Part shown: positions 12,172 to 23,699 of the stretch, piece by piece
Numbering within the stretch: position 1 is the first letter of the stretch
How the letters are laid out: each line of letters begins with the position of its first letter
NCBI GenBank assembly: GCA_022749755.1
Contig: CM040450.1
Location: 10,004,913 to 10,068,912 of the forward strand
DNA length: 64,000 nt
DNA from: Azadirachta indica
Taxonomy: Eukaryota; Streptophyta; Magnoliopsida; Sapindales; Meliaceae
Reading direction: 5' to 3'
Program-made: the position numbers and the translations under genes
Notes under the pieces: model-generated
Seen by the model: the letters and a program-made list of their open reading frames with translations, nothing else
The model's database searches: none
Told to the model about the DNA's origin: nothing

Positions 12172-12586
12172 TGTTGGCTGTAATTTCAGCAAAATGCAAT
12201 CAATGGTATGTTGTTAACAGTACATACTAACCATCCAAACATGTAAGTCAATGAAGGAGATGTTTGCAACCACTAAAACACTCCAGAAAATTAAAGAATC
12301 AACAGCAAAACAGAGGAAAATGCAGAGAATTTGGACAGCCACATTCAACAATTTTTCTGTGTATGTTTTCAAACTCAAAATTAGATTTTTCATCACAAAA
12401 CACCCCTTATATACTTCCCACAAGAGACTTATATATGTCTCACATTCATTGGTGGGTTGTAATCTTAGTAAAAAGCTAACAAAATACAATATAACATAAT
12501 GTTTTTCATGTGAACAGTAGCTATATACAGTTTCCGTAAACAGTACCCATATTTTTTATTTTTCTTTTAGCACATTAACATCAACA
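12172..12586 (-). repeat. 5' LTR of the truncated Copia element
   Basis: About 415 bp bounded on the minus strand by TGTTGATG and CCAACA, the usual TG...CA ends. A TATA-like motif (TATATAAGG, near 12407-12415) points leftward, toward gag and ultimately toward the enolase pseudogene. The element lost its 3' LTR, so this is the only copy in the window. Confidence 0.82.
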
Positions 12587-12619
12587 TTTTCTTTCTTTTT
12601 CAAATTTTTTGAATGCTTT

Positions 12620-13660
12620 CCTAGGCTCGAGTTGCTCGTGGGACTGCTGATTTTTATTGGGTTTCTATATAGAAATTAAATTATGCTCCTGCAGTTCTGA
12701 TAAAAGAGGGTTTGGCCTTTCGGTCAGGGGACCTCGTGTAACTTCTAGATATAGTAGTATACATGGAGTTGGTTATTAATAAAACATAATGGAATATCAT
12801 CTTAACCGTGTTTATTTGCTTTCAATCTCGATTGCATGCTAGCAGATCAATGTTTAAAACCAGTGATATTGACCAATTGTGTTACTGGCAAGAGGTTTTT
12901 GTCTCAGCATTTTTGCTTCCTCTTCCTTTTTGGTTCGCACCATTACGTTGATTTGTTGTGGCTATGTTTTCCATCTATACATTTTCTCTAGTATTCTTTG
13001 CACTATTAATTGTGTTTTATATACAGGGCATTTTTCCTGAGAATGTTCAAGTGTTTTTTATCAACTCAACCCAGAACTTTTGTCCAGGTAATTTGTAGCA
13101 ATCATGTGTGCCTATACAGTTACGAGTACCCAGACATCCTGCAATAGAAATGTTCTTGCAGCAACGAGAGTAGTTTGGCTTCGCACGCTAAACTTTATGA
13201 CTATGAATATGAAAATCACTTTTAAGAACCAACAAAGTTGAAAAGCTTTCTAAACTGAGTATTGATGGCTTGTGCTTTACCCCACAGGTCAAACGTTCTA
13301 GTTAAGCTACCTTCACCAGGCAGGCAGGTAGCAAAATAGTTTAATCACCGACTGGGGAATACCAATTCTTCTAAGATAATCCAAAAATAAAGAAGTGTAT
13401 ATTCCATACAATGATCAAGGTTTCTTGGACTCATTACAACTACCTTTTTCACATTTTCAACACAGGGGCGCTTGTCCTCTTCTCCACAACCCTCGTCTCA
13501 GTTAGTATCTTTTCTTGTACAATTGATTAGTCGGTTCTGCTTTTAAGAATTTTCGCTTTCTTGAATGAAAGTAGAACTATATATATATATATATATATGT
13601 ATATGTATATAGCAACGCTTCCGTCTTTGTACTACGTTCAATAAAATTTTATATATTTTA
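12620..13660 (+). pseudogene. Exon-like relics of an unidentified plus-strand gene
   Basis: Several short segments look like exons. At 13027-13087, a TATACAG acceptor is followed by an open frame beginning Gly-Ile-Phe-Pro-Glu-Asn-Val-Gln-Val-Phe and a GTAATT donor. At 13289-13330, a CACAG acceptor precedes a frame reading Asn-Val-Leu-Val-Lys-Leu-Pro-Ser-Pro-Gly. At about 12690-12740 there is an open stretch reading Ala-Pro-Ala-Val-Leu-Ile-Lys-Glu-Gly-Leu. An AATAAA signal lies near 13641. I do not recognise the gene. Its 5' part would have to lie where the Copia now sits or beyond. It could be the 3' end of a disrupted gene or chance. Confidence 0.35.
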
Positions 13661-14314
13661 TTTTGAAATTAATTAAGTGTAAGATTGATTATAATTTTTG
13701 AAAAAAAAAAAGTAACACTAATAATACAAAACTTATGTAAAAATTTAATTTATGCAAATTGAAAGGGTTTATTATATAATTGTCATTTATCTTATAAAAA
13801 GTTATAAAAAAATGTGATAATAATTTAATAATATAATTTTGTGTACTAAAAAAATTATAACAGTATAGTATAATAATATTTTTCTCTTAATTCTTTACTT
13901 CTTGTATTTTTTTAAAATATTTGATTTTGTTTTAAAAAAAATATGTTAGGTTAAAGTTGAATAATTCTAGGTAGGCAGCCGCTATTTAAAAATTTTCAAA
14001 GGCGATGAGAGAAACAAGACACTGAATAATTTAAAAATTTTGCAGTTGCAGTTTATATCGTAAACATTAAGTTATATACATGAATAGAAACGAAAATCTG
14101 ATGTAAAAAACCAGTCATTTCTACACATCATGAACATTAAGTAAACAATATTATTATTCTATAGGATTATGGAAACAGAAAAAATTTACAAAATCTTGCA
14201 GGCAAGATATAACTTATTTAGTTAAATTACAAATTCCCAACTAGCTTCATCATGTTTAATTTCTGAAAGCTTGTTTACTTGATAATGGTAATCGTGGCAA
14301 GCGGCTCAGGGATT

Positions 14315-17300
14315 TTATGATAATTCTTGTGCCACACAACGCATACTAGGTCGTGTTTCTGGAGCAGTACGCGTGCAGGCTATGGCTACATTGATTACAA
14401 ACACCACTTCGTCTGCTAATTGGCCGGTGGGAGGTGGAAGCCGCTGGTCTAACAGATCCTTGAGAAACAGTTCTGGATATTCTGACAATGATGATTCTGA
14501 TAAAGATAGGGAATTTATGAGTTCACCCGGGTGCCTTCCCATCATAACCTCTAGTGCCACCACTCCAAAGCTATAAACATCACATTTGTCTGTGACGCGC
14601 ATTGTGAGTGCAAGCTCTGCACGTTAAGGGAAATTTAACAATCGAATCACATTAACTAAATGTTTCATCAGCAGAACACTTGGGTATGTAAAGCAACAAA
14701 CTGTCTGGCAAGATATGAAGTAATTTCTACATGCCATATCCTCTATTTCTCCTCCCCTATCAAATAACTTAAATCATACTAACTTCATCTAAGGACAGGA
14801 TGTTCATTTATGTGTAGTGCCTGAAGAGACAAAAACAAACATGCAGAAAGAAATTGTTAGCTTACCTGGAGCCATGTAGCCATAGGATCCAGCGACTGTG
14901 GTCCAATTGGAAGAATCTGGATCCAACAGCCTTGCAGTGCCAAAATCTGAGAGCCTTGGCTCAAACTCTGCCTCGAGCAAAATGTTATTCAAAGATATGT
15001 CCCTGTGCACAACAGGAGGAGAGCAGTCATGGTGCAAATAAGCAACTGCATGTGCCACTCCTTGCACAATCTTCACCCTTGTAGACCAGTCCAGGTCTAC
15101 TTCGCCTTCCAAGCCACGCAAAACTTTTGCCAAACTACCTTTCTCTACATATTCGTAAACCAAGTACATATTCCCTCCTACAGAACAAAATCCGTGAAGC
15201 TTAATAATATTTCTGTGCCTAACATCTGTCAACACGCGTATTTCATTTTCAAAACTTTCGCGATTCGTAAAGGGAATATCAGTGGAGTCTGACATATGAA
15301 GCTTTTTAACTGCAACAACTTGACTTGTTGGCAACACTGCCTTGTAAACGCTTCCAAATCCTCCTTTTCCAATGCAGTACTTCTCACTGAAATCCTCTGT
15401 GGCCTTTACAATATCCCCAAAAGTGAATTTTCCTTCTCTCTCCCATATTACTGATTGGCAGCTATCATGCCTCCTAGTAATTTTGGTTTCCTCATCAACC
15501 AGTTTGGCTTTGCTACGATATATCAGAACTCCAGCAATAATGGTTGCAAGAAGCAATAAGCCACATACTGGAACAATGACACCAATGAGAACCTTCTTGC
15601 GATTCTTTGTAGATTTTCCAGAGGCTGGTGTTGGATTGCAAGGATCTAACCCTGCTGCATCTCCACACAAACCCGAGTTCCCAACAAAAGCTTCTGCAGA
15701 TGCATTCCCGAATATGCTGCCACTTGGAATTGGACCAGTTAAATTGTTATCAGAGAAGTCAATGAAATGTAGACTTATCATGCCGGACAATGATCGCGGA
15801 ATTCTCTCTGAGAGCTTGTTATGTGACAAATTGAGATTCTCCAGTGTTGTAAGCTTTCCCAGCTCTTGAGGGATTGTTCCAGAAAGTGAATTACTGCTGA
15901 GATCCAACATGTACTGCAATACAAACAAGTTTCCTAGTTCAGATGGTATTTCATCTGATAAATCATTGTGGCTGAAGTTCAAGCTCAATAATTTTTCACA
16001 TTTCCAAGCTCTTCAGGTATATCTCCAGTCAAGTTGTTATTTGACAAATCAAGAAATTCGAGCTTAGTTAAATCGCCTATACTCTCAGGGATCTTTCCCG
16101 TCAATTGATTGTTGCTCAAATTGAGTTTGAACAGCCTGCCTAAGTTTCCCAATTCAGTCGGAATTTCCCCTGTCAGTTCATTGGAGTCTAGGCTGAGAGC
16201 AGCCAAGCGGGTCAAATTTCCAAGCTCAGCAGGGATCTTTCCGGATATTCTATTTCTGTCTAACTGCAGATTACTGAGATTCTTGCATTCTCCCCACTGA
16301 GGTGAAACTTCACCAATAAATTGATTGCCACTTAGTGTAATGAAATCAAGATCGGGATGAACTCCAAACGCCTCTGTAATATTCCCAGTGAAGTGGTTCC
16401 CATCCAGCCGAATTCTATTTAGTTTCGAACAATTCCGCAAGCAAGATGGCAATGACCCTGTAAAGTTGTTGTCATTCACTGTCAAATCTTCAAGAGCAAA
16501 GCCACTGCACAAGTCAGGTGGCAGTTCTCCAAAGAAACTGTTGTTAGAAAAGCTAACATAAGTCAAGGAAGGACTGTACTTTCCAAAATCATCAGGAATG
16601 TTGCCTGAGAGTTTATTGGTGAACAAAGAGATTCTTGTTAAGTTCCTAAGGCGAGAAATGTTCCCTTGCAACTCTCCTTTCAATTGGTTTGTATTCAGAT
16701 CAAGCGTAGACAAGGAAACCATATTTTCAATCTCTGGTGGAATCGTGCCACTGAGATTATTGAAGAAAAGCTGTAAGCCCTCAAGGTTTGTCAGACTCCA
16801 CACTGTTGCAGGAATTGGACCCGAAAGCCCGTTTCCAGAAAGGTCTAACTTGGTTAGACTTTTCAAGTTTCCTATCTCCGAGGGAATAGGGCCAGAGAAG
16901 TGGTTTTGAAACAGAAAAAGGATCTGGAGCTTCGTGAACAGACCAATTTCTGGTGGAATGTTTCCCGTGAAGGAATTGTTTTGAAGTTGCAACACGACCA
17001 ATTCAGTCCAATTGCCGGGGAGATTAGCCCAGAGCTCCCCAGACAAAAAATTACTAGACAAATCCAATGTGGCTAATTTGATTAGATTTGACAGGGACAA
17101 AGGCAACTCCCCACTGAGTCCATTCTTAGATAAGGCCAAGAATGCAATGTCTGTACAAAGGCCAAGCTCAGGAGGTATGGTAGAATTCAAGGCATTCGTT
17201 CCAAGGTCAAGATGTCGAAGGTTTTTGAGTTGGCTTAAGGAGGACGGAATTGAGCCTCTAAACGAATTGCCAAACAACTCAAGCAGTTGAAGATCAGGCA

Positions 17301-18096
17301 TCAAACTTATATCCTTAGGAATTGGACCGCTGAAACTGTTGGTTGCTAGACGAAGATCTATTAGATTGGAGAGCTTGGAAATATTTGACGACAATTGTCC
17401 TTGGAATTGATTAGAACTGAGATTGAGGTATTCAAGACTTCCCAGATTGGTAAAAACTAGTTCTGGAATTACACCACTCAAGTGATTCAGTGACAAGTCG
17501 AGAAAAGTCAAGTTTCGGCAATTTAATATGAAAGAAGGAAATCCCAAGCGAAGTTCATTGTAGTAAAGGCTAAGATGTGTCAATGAAGGCATGCCTGAAA
17601 ATTTAGACCAGTCGGGCGTTTCTAAGTAGTTTGCACCAAGGTCTAGGAACCATACCTTCGGAAGATTGCTTAGTTGATAAGGGATGGTACCGTTGAGATT
17701 GTTGTTGTAACAATTGAGATACTGAAGCTCCGATAGCTCTCCTATCTCCGGAGGTACGCTGCCACCGAACAAGTTGTGTGACAAGTCCAACAGAGTAAGA
17801 GTTGTTGCAAATTCATTGAAGTTGAATTCAGTGATAGTTCCGTTGATGCTTGCATTGAAGAGGTTTATTTCAGAAACTGTTCCAGAGGAATCGCAAACAA
17901 TGGAAGTCCAGTTGCAGAGATTGTTGAGGTTGGTGATAGACCAGGAAGCAAGAGAAGATGGTGAAGAGCTGAAGCTGTTCTTCCATCTGACAAGAGCTAC
18001 AGCTTGCGTTCTGGGTGAGGATGAGATCTTCAATGGAAGAAATGAGAGAAGAAGCACATAAAACAGAACCAGAGAAGTCTTCCTGGTCAGTTTCAT
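14315..18096 (-). CDS. LRR receptor-like kinase, MIK2-like (LRR-RLK XII type), with apparent frameshift
   Basis: This is a plasma-membrane receptor kinase of the MDIS1-interacting receptor-like kinase 2 family, which senses extracellular peptides. The chosen start (18096) puts a signal peptide right at the N-terminus: [19 protein letters not shown]. The Met 21 codons upstream would bury it. An LRR N-cap with an Arg-Trp-Lys stretch is followed by more than 20 plant-type LRRs (Leu-Ser-Gly-x-Ile-Pro), a transmembrane helix near 15570 and a kinase with a Gly-rich loop ([10 protein letters not shown]), the Ala-Val-Lys lysine, HRDIS and DFGTARLL. One intron (14617-14865, GT-AG) splits the kinase after the Met-Ala-Pro of activation-loop APE. 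Around 15999-16001 one base is missing compared with an LRR consensus, moving the frame. At the 3' end the frame stops after Gln-Glu-Leu-Ser, while text at 14281-14310 still spells the family C-terminus (Glu-Pro-Leu-Ala-Thr-Ile-Thr-Ile) in another frame. Either this is a recent pseudogene or the sequence has indel errors. Confidence 0.88.
14617..14865 (-). other. Kinase-domain intron of the receptor kinase gene
   Basis: On the minus strand the exon ends in GGCTCCAG followed by GTAAGC, and the next exon starts after CGTGCAG. The junction restores Ala-Pro-Glu-Leu-Ala-Leu-Thr in the activation segment. Members of this LRR-RLK family commonly carry one intron at this location. Confidence 0.85.
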
Positions 18097-18159
18097 GTTA
18101 GTTATTTTAGTTCCAAATGTTAAGCTAAGCTGTGTTGTTAACCTCTTATTGTAGCCCAT

Positions 18160-19800
18160 AGGTTATCATATAGACTTTTAAATAATTAATTAAATCACTG
18201 GCAGTGGCTCACCCCTTTAAATTGGCTCAACAGGTCTTTTAATCCATAAACTCATCTACTGAGACGAAAGCTACCAAGAAAATAAAAAATGAGAACCAAT
18301 ATAGGGGGCAAGCGTAACACTTCAATTTTTACACGTCTTGGAACTTTCTACTGCATAGCCATGTCAGCCTTAAAGAGCCTTGACTAAAGCAAACGTAAAT
18401 TCCATTTACGCGCATGCAATAGTCGGGCTTGACTTGATGATAGCGGCCACCTTCTGAAGGGGAAATAAAATTTTAAGATGTCCATTTTCTTTTTCATCCA
18501 GATAGAATCACGGAAACTATATTAGAAATGGATGTTAAAAGCATTCTAAAGGATATTTCTGATCAATTTATTTTTTACTTTTGGTAGACCAGCGTAATCA
18601 TTCTTTTATTATCTCAATTAAATTGGATTAATATGTGATTAATACCAAATATAATTAGAGCAGGTTTTTTTTATAAACTTATTTATTTATGATCACATTT
18701 TGTTAGTAATTCATTTTGACATATGTATGATAAAAGTATGATCGTTGAACAAGTATGTGAATTTAGTTTATATTTCTTATGACTAGGCCGATCGAATTAA
18801 TGGATTAAAAACTAGTAAATGGCACTAACTCAAGTGACTTATTTAATCGATAATCTTTGTTCGAATTTTATGTTAGTATTTTTCAAAATTGATATATTCA
18901 GTTTGGTTTGATTGAACCACAAATCAAACTTTTTTTTTTTTCCTTAAATTTCACGCTCTTTAGACCTATTCTACTTCATACATTAAAGGTAAATTAAAAA
19001 AAAGTTATACCTTTGAAGTTGGTGTGAGCAGAATCAATTTCTTGATCATTTACTTCCATGGGAAGATGTTAAACAAATTAGGTTATCAGTTTAAGAATAA
19101 TTGAACATAAATTAAAAGATAAAATAAATTATGCAAATGCGCAAGAAATCAAACCAAATTACTTTTAAATCAATTCTTCAATATTAAACCATTTATTAAT
19201 TGAATAACACTTTTTATTTTCAAAATTAAATGAAAAAAATTTTGATTCCAATAATAATTTGAATAATATCTATGTATTTTAAAGGATTTTGGGTTTTGTG
19301 TTTTCATTTCACCAGCTCAATTACATAATATATAATTTTCTTATTGAGCCAAGATCTTCATATTATTAGGTTTGACTAAGATTTCTTACACGATTAGGTC
19401 TTACTTGCATTTTTTTTATATATCTTTTATATCTCAGCTCTCAACTTTTATATACAGAATTAAACTCTTTCACTTTCATTTTCATTTCATCCAAACTACT
19501 CGCTGATCTGTATGTTACTATCCACTTAAATGTGTCTCAATCATCAAATATTACAAATCAATTTGAATATATTTGACTGGATTTTGAACGTATTGCAGAT
19601 TGGCGATGCATATATGTATATATATATATGAGACACTTGTGACTAGAACAGAAAAATGGCAACTTCAAAATCACATTAATCTTATGTCTTATAAATACAA
19701 CTACACATTTTATCATGAATCAGAAATTTGGCACTACACATTAAAGCAACAAACTAAGGTGCACCAAGCACTCCTCTAGGTGCAAATTTTATTTATTCGA
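18160..19800. other. AT-rich intergenic DNA upstream of the receptor kinase
   Basis: No coding frame, splice-bounded exon or RNA gene was recognised. It must include the promoter of the divergently placed receptor kinase, but I found no TATA box convincing enough to list. The stretch contains homopolymer runs and a short TA repeat near 19611-19629. Confidence 0.6.
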
Positions 19801-19814
19801 CAGATTCCATAGCA

Positions 19815-19990
19815 TTATATTGTAGGAATTGGATCCCAAAGCTGGTTTCTTGAAAGGTCTAGAAGGCTAAGATTCTCCAAGTTTATTTACTGAGAGGGAA
19901 TAGGACCCGAAAGTTGGTTTCCAGAAAGGTCTATACTGATAAGACTTTTCAAAAGTTTCCAATTTCCGGGGGAATAGAACCAGGATATTT
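19815..19990 (-). pseudogene. Leucine-rich-repeat relic related to the neighbouring receptor kinase
   Basis: The reverse complement closely resembles the LRR-coding text at about 16800-16900 of the receptor kinase gene. Both contain the block GGACCCGAAAG on the plus strand, followed by TTTCCAGAAAGGTCT and GACTTTTCAA. About two repeats survive, and the frame is interrupted. It is probably a residue of a former tandem receptor kinase copy, since this family is usually clustered. No kinase portion is visible nearby. Confidence 0.75.
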
Positions 19991-21724
19991 CTTCAACAAC
20001 TTGACTTTATGTTTTCGAGTTGATGGCTTTTTTAGAGATGTTGATCTCAAATCCGAGTAAGCCCTACCTCTTCATTTTCAGTGGCCATCCTTAAATTCCA
20101 ACTCCAGGCATGGCTTTTAAAAAGATATACAGAGAAAATCAAAATAAAGAAAAGTAAACAAAATAAACGCAAGTCAAGCAGCAAATTAACTCGGAGTAGA
20201 ACGATTCCATTCACATTTTCTCCTTGGTCTCTTCACTAACTTTTGATCCACAGAAACTAAAATTAAGAATTCTGGGCAGCAGCACAAACTGCAATCCTGA
20301 GTACATCAGTGTTGAAATAATCTGCAAACTCTGATACAATCTTCAAACATCAAGGCATGCAAAATATTGTCTTAACATAGTATTCCATTGTAGTAAGGAT
20401 TAAATTTGCTGTTTAATTTCTTTTTTTTTTTATCAGACAAAAATTTAATCGAAACTTATAAAATAAATTGTTTATTACTTAAGAATGGCAATTCTACACT
20501 GAGTCTTAATTACTTTGATTTGAACTTGATGTTAATAACTTCGCTTAGTATTTTAATTTCAAAATAACTAACACTAGAGTCTCTTCTATTTGTTATAACT
20601 CTTTATCCCTTTTTTTAAGAAAGCTTTACCCATAATTATTTTTAATACTCTTTGATCATAATTATTTTAAGCGCTTATATATAAGAGATAATATATATAT
20701 ATATATTTTTCATGTAAATTAATTAGTTAGTAGTTACAGATTATACATAATTTACTTAGATAAAAGAACTCATAACATTAGTGAAAAATCTTGATTAAAA
20801 TTGATCAATAAAGAAAGAAAATTAAGAAGTATTTTTTAACATACAATAAAAATTTTAAAACAAATTAAATAATGAATATAAAAATTAAAGGAAATAATTG
20901 GTAATAAATTTATTTTATGGTCATAATGTAAAATAAATATTGTGACTGAAATACTTTAAAGTTTTGAGATTGAGATTATATATATGTTATAAATAAAAGA
21001 CTTTTTAAAATTGAAAACCTCTTTAAATTAAAAAAAAAAAGTTTTTTAAATTTGATTTTAATACAATTAAGTAAAAATAAGAAGAGACTTTTTTTATTTT
21101 TTAATTTTGCACTAACTATAAGAATTCTATCTAAACTTTGTATCACAAAAAGGTATTTTTTAAAAATTTTTCTTACATTTATTATTTTCAAATAATCAAA
21201 ATCTTATTGAGGAACCAAATCAAACGGGCCTTACTAATTTGATAAAATTAAATATATGTTTAGTAATTTTAAGGAGGATTTAACATTAAATTTTTGTAGC
21301 AAATGTGAATGCAGGTTTGACAATATTCCTTCCAAACTCGACATATTACCTCCCACCTGAGGCTAATCCAGAGCATTCAAGAGAAGTCAAAAACCATAAA
21401 ATTGATTGAACACCTGAAATATTAAACTCTTAGCCTATTGTTTACTCGAATTCTTATGACTTGTGAACATTAAAAGTAGTCTAAACTAACTATAAATATC
21501 GTTACTCTAGAATGACATATTTAACATTATTAAATGTACTCCAAATCAATTAAATTATATATATAAACTATTATAGACCTTTGGATTTAAACATTACCAA
21601 AGGTTGATATTAGATTTAATAAAATTAATTAATTCAAATTTAATTTTAACTATCAAAAAAAGTTAAATTTAATACTTAACAAATGATTTAAAAAATATAT
21701 AAAAGTAAAAGTTGCTGACCGTCT

Positions 21725-21795
21725 TTTATGTATATATATATATATATGTGTGTGTACGTGTGTGTATATATATATGTGTGTGTGTGCGTATGTAT
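21725..21795. repeat. Compound TA/TG microsatellite
   Basis: Alternating TA and TG dinucleotide runs (TATATATATA, TGTGTGTG, repeated twice with single interruptions). It lies in intergenic AT-rich DNA with no gene linked to it. Confidence 0.9.
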
Positions 21796-21803
21796 ATTTT
21801 TGC

Positions 21804-21863
21804 TTAATACATTCCATCCACTCTCTTATGTTTTTATTTAATACATTCCATCCACTCTCTTAT
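21804..21863. repeat. 34-bp tandem repeat, two copies
   Basis: The block TTAATACATTCCATCCACTC followed by TCTTAT occurs at 21804-21829 and again at 21838-21863, a period of 34 bases. It adjoins the compound microsatellite. No function is evident. Confidence 0.88.
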
Positions 21864-22917
21864 TTTTAAGCAAATCCCCTCAATTTCTTTATTTTTAGAA
21901 TATATCTATTTAATATTATTTATTATTTTGTTATTAATTTATTTTGATTAAAATTTTTAATAAATTAGTAGACAACCCTAGATCAATGACACACAACTAC
22001 CTTTTCCCTACGACAAGACGGTGGTTGGTGCAGGTAGCACCCGGCCACCAAGCCTGCCTTAGGGCAGCCAGCAGCATCCACCAAGACCGTTTTGGCATGG
22101 TCGTCGCATATCTACAAAAAGTGGCTAATAACAGTTTTTTCTTTAAAAGAATTTCAATGAATAAGAAAAAGCAAAAATTTTAAAAAAAAATAGTAACTTT
22201 ATTTTTTAGATTAATCATTTGTAAAAACTAATGGATTTTTTATTTGTATAATGTAGTTATATCTATATGGTATAAGGGTAAAATAGAACTTTACTTATCA
22301 AAAGTAATCAATTTTTATTTTTAACAAAAAAAAATATATATAACAGTTTAGGCATAGGGTCAATGATTTTACAAATATTGAATACAAATCGATTCTTGTA
22401 AAGATTCATTATCAATTTATACTTAAAAATTGTTTTGGATCCACCTGTGAATTGAAATGACAATACTTTAGTTTTGGGTTTGGGCTCAAGCCCAAAATCT
22501 GTTTTTACCATCGATGATTGCTTTCCAAGTTTTCAATAACAATCCCAAACTGCCTAAACCTCCCCTTCTTTTTTTTTTTTTTTTTTTTTATATTTGCAAA
22601 TTTTCTTTTAAGAATGTATACCTAATGCATTGATTTTGAAGAATCCACTTTTTCCCAAATACGCTCCTTCATATTTCTTAAAACTAAAAAAAATAATCCA
22701 TAATTTCGTAAAATTAATTGTATTTCAAAATGACTCACAATAACAAAAAAACAAAAATAAATAATAATAAAATATTTGTTTGACTCACCGCCGCTTTTCT
22801 TCCTACATCACATCTGCTGCCCTTTAAATGATAGCACCCACACAACGCACAGCAAAACAAACTCTTTATCTTCCCTCGGAATACTCTCCAACCTTTCATT
22901 GTTTTCCCCGCTCCGCT

Positions 22918-23613
22918 ATGGCGACTTCGCTTACCATTTCCAAATTCCTCTCCACCGCCGCCGCCACCACCTCCGTCGCCACCGCCGCCAAATCCTCTCT
23001 CTTTCCTACCAAATCCCTCCATTTCGTCCCTCACCCGCTCAAACACTCCCTCCCACTCCGCTTCTCAAAACCTACCAAACTTTCTCTCTCTACCAAGTCT
23101 ACTAAAAATTCAGTCATCTCCGCCGCCATTTCCGTCGGCGATAAGCTCCCTGATGCTACCCTCTCCTACTTCGATTCCGACGGCGAGCTCCAGACCACCA
23201 CCATCTCGGACGTCACTGCTAACAAGAAAGCTGTCCTCTTCGCCGTCCCCGGCGCCTTCACTCCCACCTGCTCCCAAAAACACCTCCCTGGCTTCGTCGA
23301 AAAATCCGCCGAGTTAAAATCCAAAGGCGTCGACACCATCGCCTGCATTTCCGTGAACGACGCGTTCGTTATGAGGGCGTGGAAGGAGAATCTTGGAATT
23401 AAAGATGAAGTTCTTTTGTTGTCTGATGGGAACGGGACGTTCACCAAAGCTATTGGCTGTGAGCTCGATTTGAGTGACAAGCCGGTAGGATTAGGAGTTA
23501 GGTCTAGAAGGTATGCGCTTTTGGCTGAGAACGGCGTCGTTAAGCTTCTCAACTTGGAGGAGGGCGGCGCGTTTACTTTCAGTGGGGCTGAGGATATTCT
23601 CAAAGCGCTGTGA
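22918..23613 (+). CDS. PRXIIE: Peroxiredoxin IIE, chloroplastic (type II peroxiredoxin)
   Basis: This thiol peroxidase reduces hydrogen peroxide and alkyl hydroperoxides in plastid stroma, regenerated by glutaredoxin or thioredoxin. The single exon encodes 231 aa, close to the usual 230-235 aa. Start 22918 is chosen because the protein then begins [10 protein letters not shown] and continues as a Ser/Thr/Ala-rich, acid-poor transit peptide of about 65-70 residues. An in-frame ATG 90 bases earlier would add residues unlike a transit peptide. The mature domain starts near residue 70 (Ile-Ser-Val-Gly-Asp-Lys-Leu-Pro). The active site [12 protein letters not shown] holds the peroxidatic Cys118. 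The second cysteine of this class is Cys143 (Ile-Ala-Cys-Ile-Ser-Val-Asn-Asp). The 5' half is markedly C-rich. AATAAA follows at 23669. No lesions are seen. Confidence 0.96.
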   Translation: MATSLTISKFLSTAAATTSVATAAKSSLFPTKSLHFVPHPLKHSLPLRFSKPTKLSLSTKSTKNSVISAAISVGDKLPDATLSYFDSDGELQTTTISDVTANKKAVLFAVPGAFTPTCSQKHLPGFVEKSAELKSKGVDTIACISVNDAFVMRAWKENLGIKDEVLLLSDGNGTFTKAIGCELDLSDKPVGLGVRSRRYALLAENGVVKLLNLEEGGAFTFSGAEDILKAL

Positions 23614-23668
23614 TGTGATTTAGGTGAGGTTTAATAATATAATTATTGTTTTCAATTATGCTTTGTTA

Positions 23669-23674
23669 ATAAAA
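23669..23674 (+). terminator. Polyadenylation signal of the peroxiredoxin gene
   Basis: The motif AATAAA occurs about 55 bases after the TGA stop, in a T-rich 3' UTR. It is the nearest consensus near-upstream element. Confidence 0.5.
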
Positions 23675-23699
23675 TGGACAGAACTTTGACATCATTTAG

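Larger units (their letters stand above)
8214..12586 (-). mobile_element. Truncated Ty1/Copia LTR retrotransposon
   Basis: The minus strand reads, in order, 5' LTR, tRNA primer-binding site, gag, protease, integrase, reverse transcriptase and RNase H, which is the Copia order. The element stops inside RNase H at 8214, exactly where the inverted-duplication arm begins. The last part of RNase H, the polypurine tract and the 3' LTR are missing from this window. All coding regions contain stops and frameshifts, so it is not autonomous. With no 3' LTR, neither LTR divergence nor a target-site duplication can be assessed here. The DNA immediately beyond the LTR (12587 on) shows no similarity to the arm. 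Confidence 0.93.
19991..22780. other. AT-rich intergenic stretch with no recognised gene
   Basis: Apart from the microsatellite and 34-bp repeat listed separately, I see only low-complexity AT-rich sequence and a short GC-richer island at about 22000-22110 with no convincing protein. A poly-T run is at 22569-22589. Nothing here supports a gene. Confidence 0.6.

Noticed and set aside
16109..18061. Several plus-strand frames of 60-165 codons opposite the receptor kinase (for example 15372-15869)
   Set aside because: They are antisense shadows of a strongly supported LRR-kinase coding sequence and show no independent family similarity.
23166..23603. 145-codon minus-strand frame opposite peroxiredoxin
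   Set aside because: Antisense shadow of the C-rich, strongly supported peroxiredoxin coding region.
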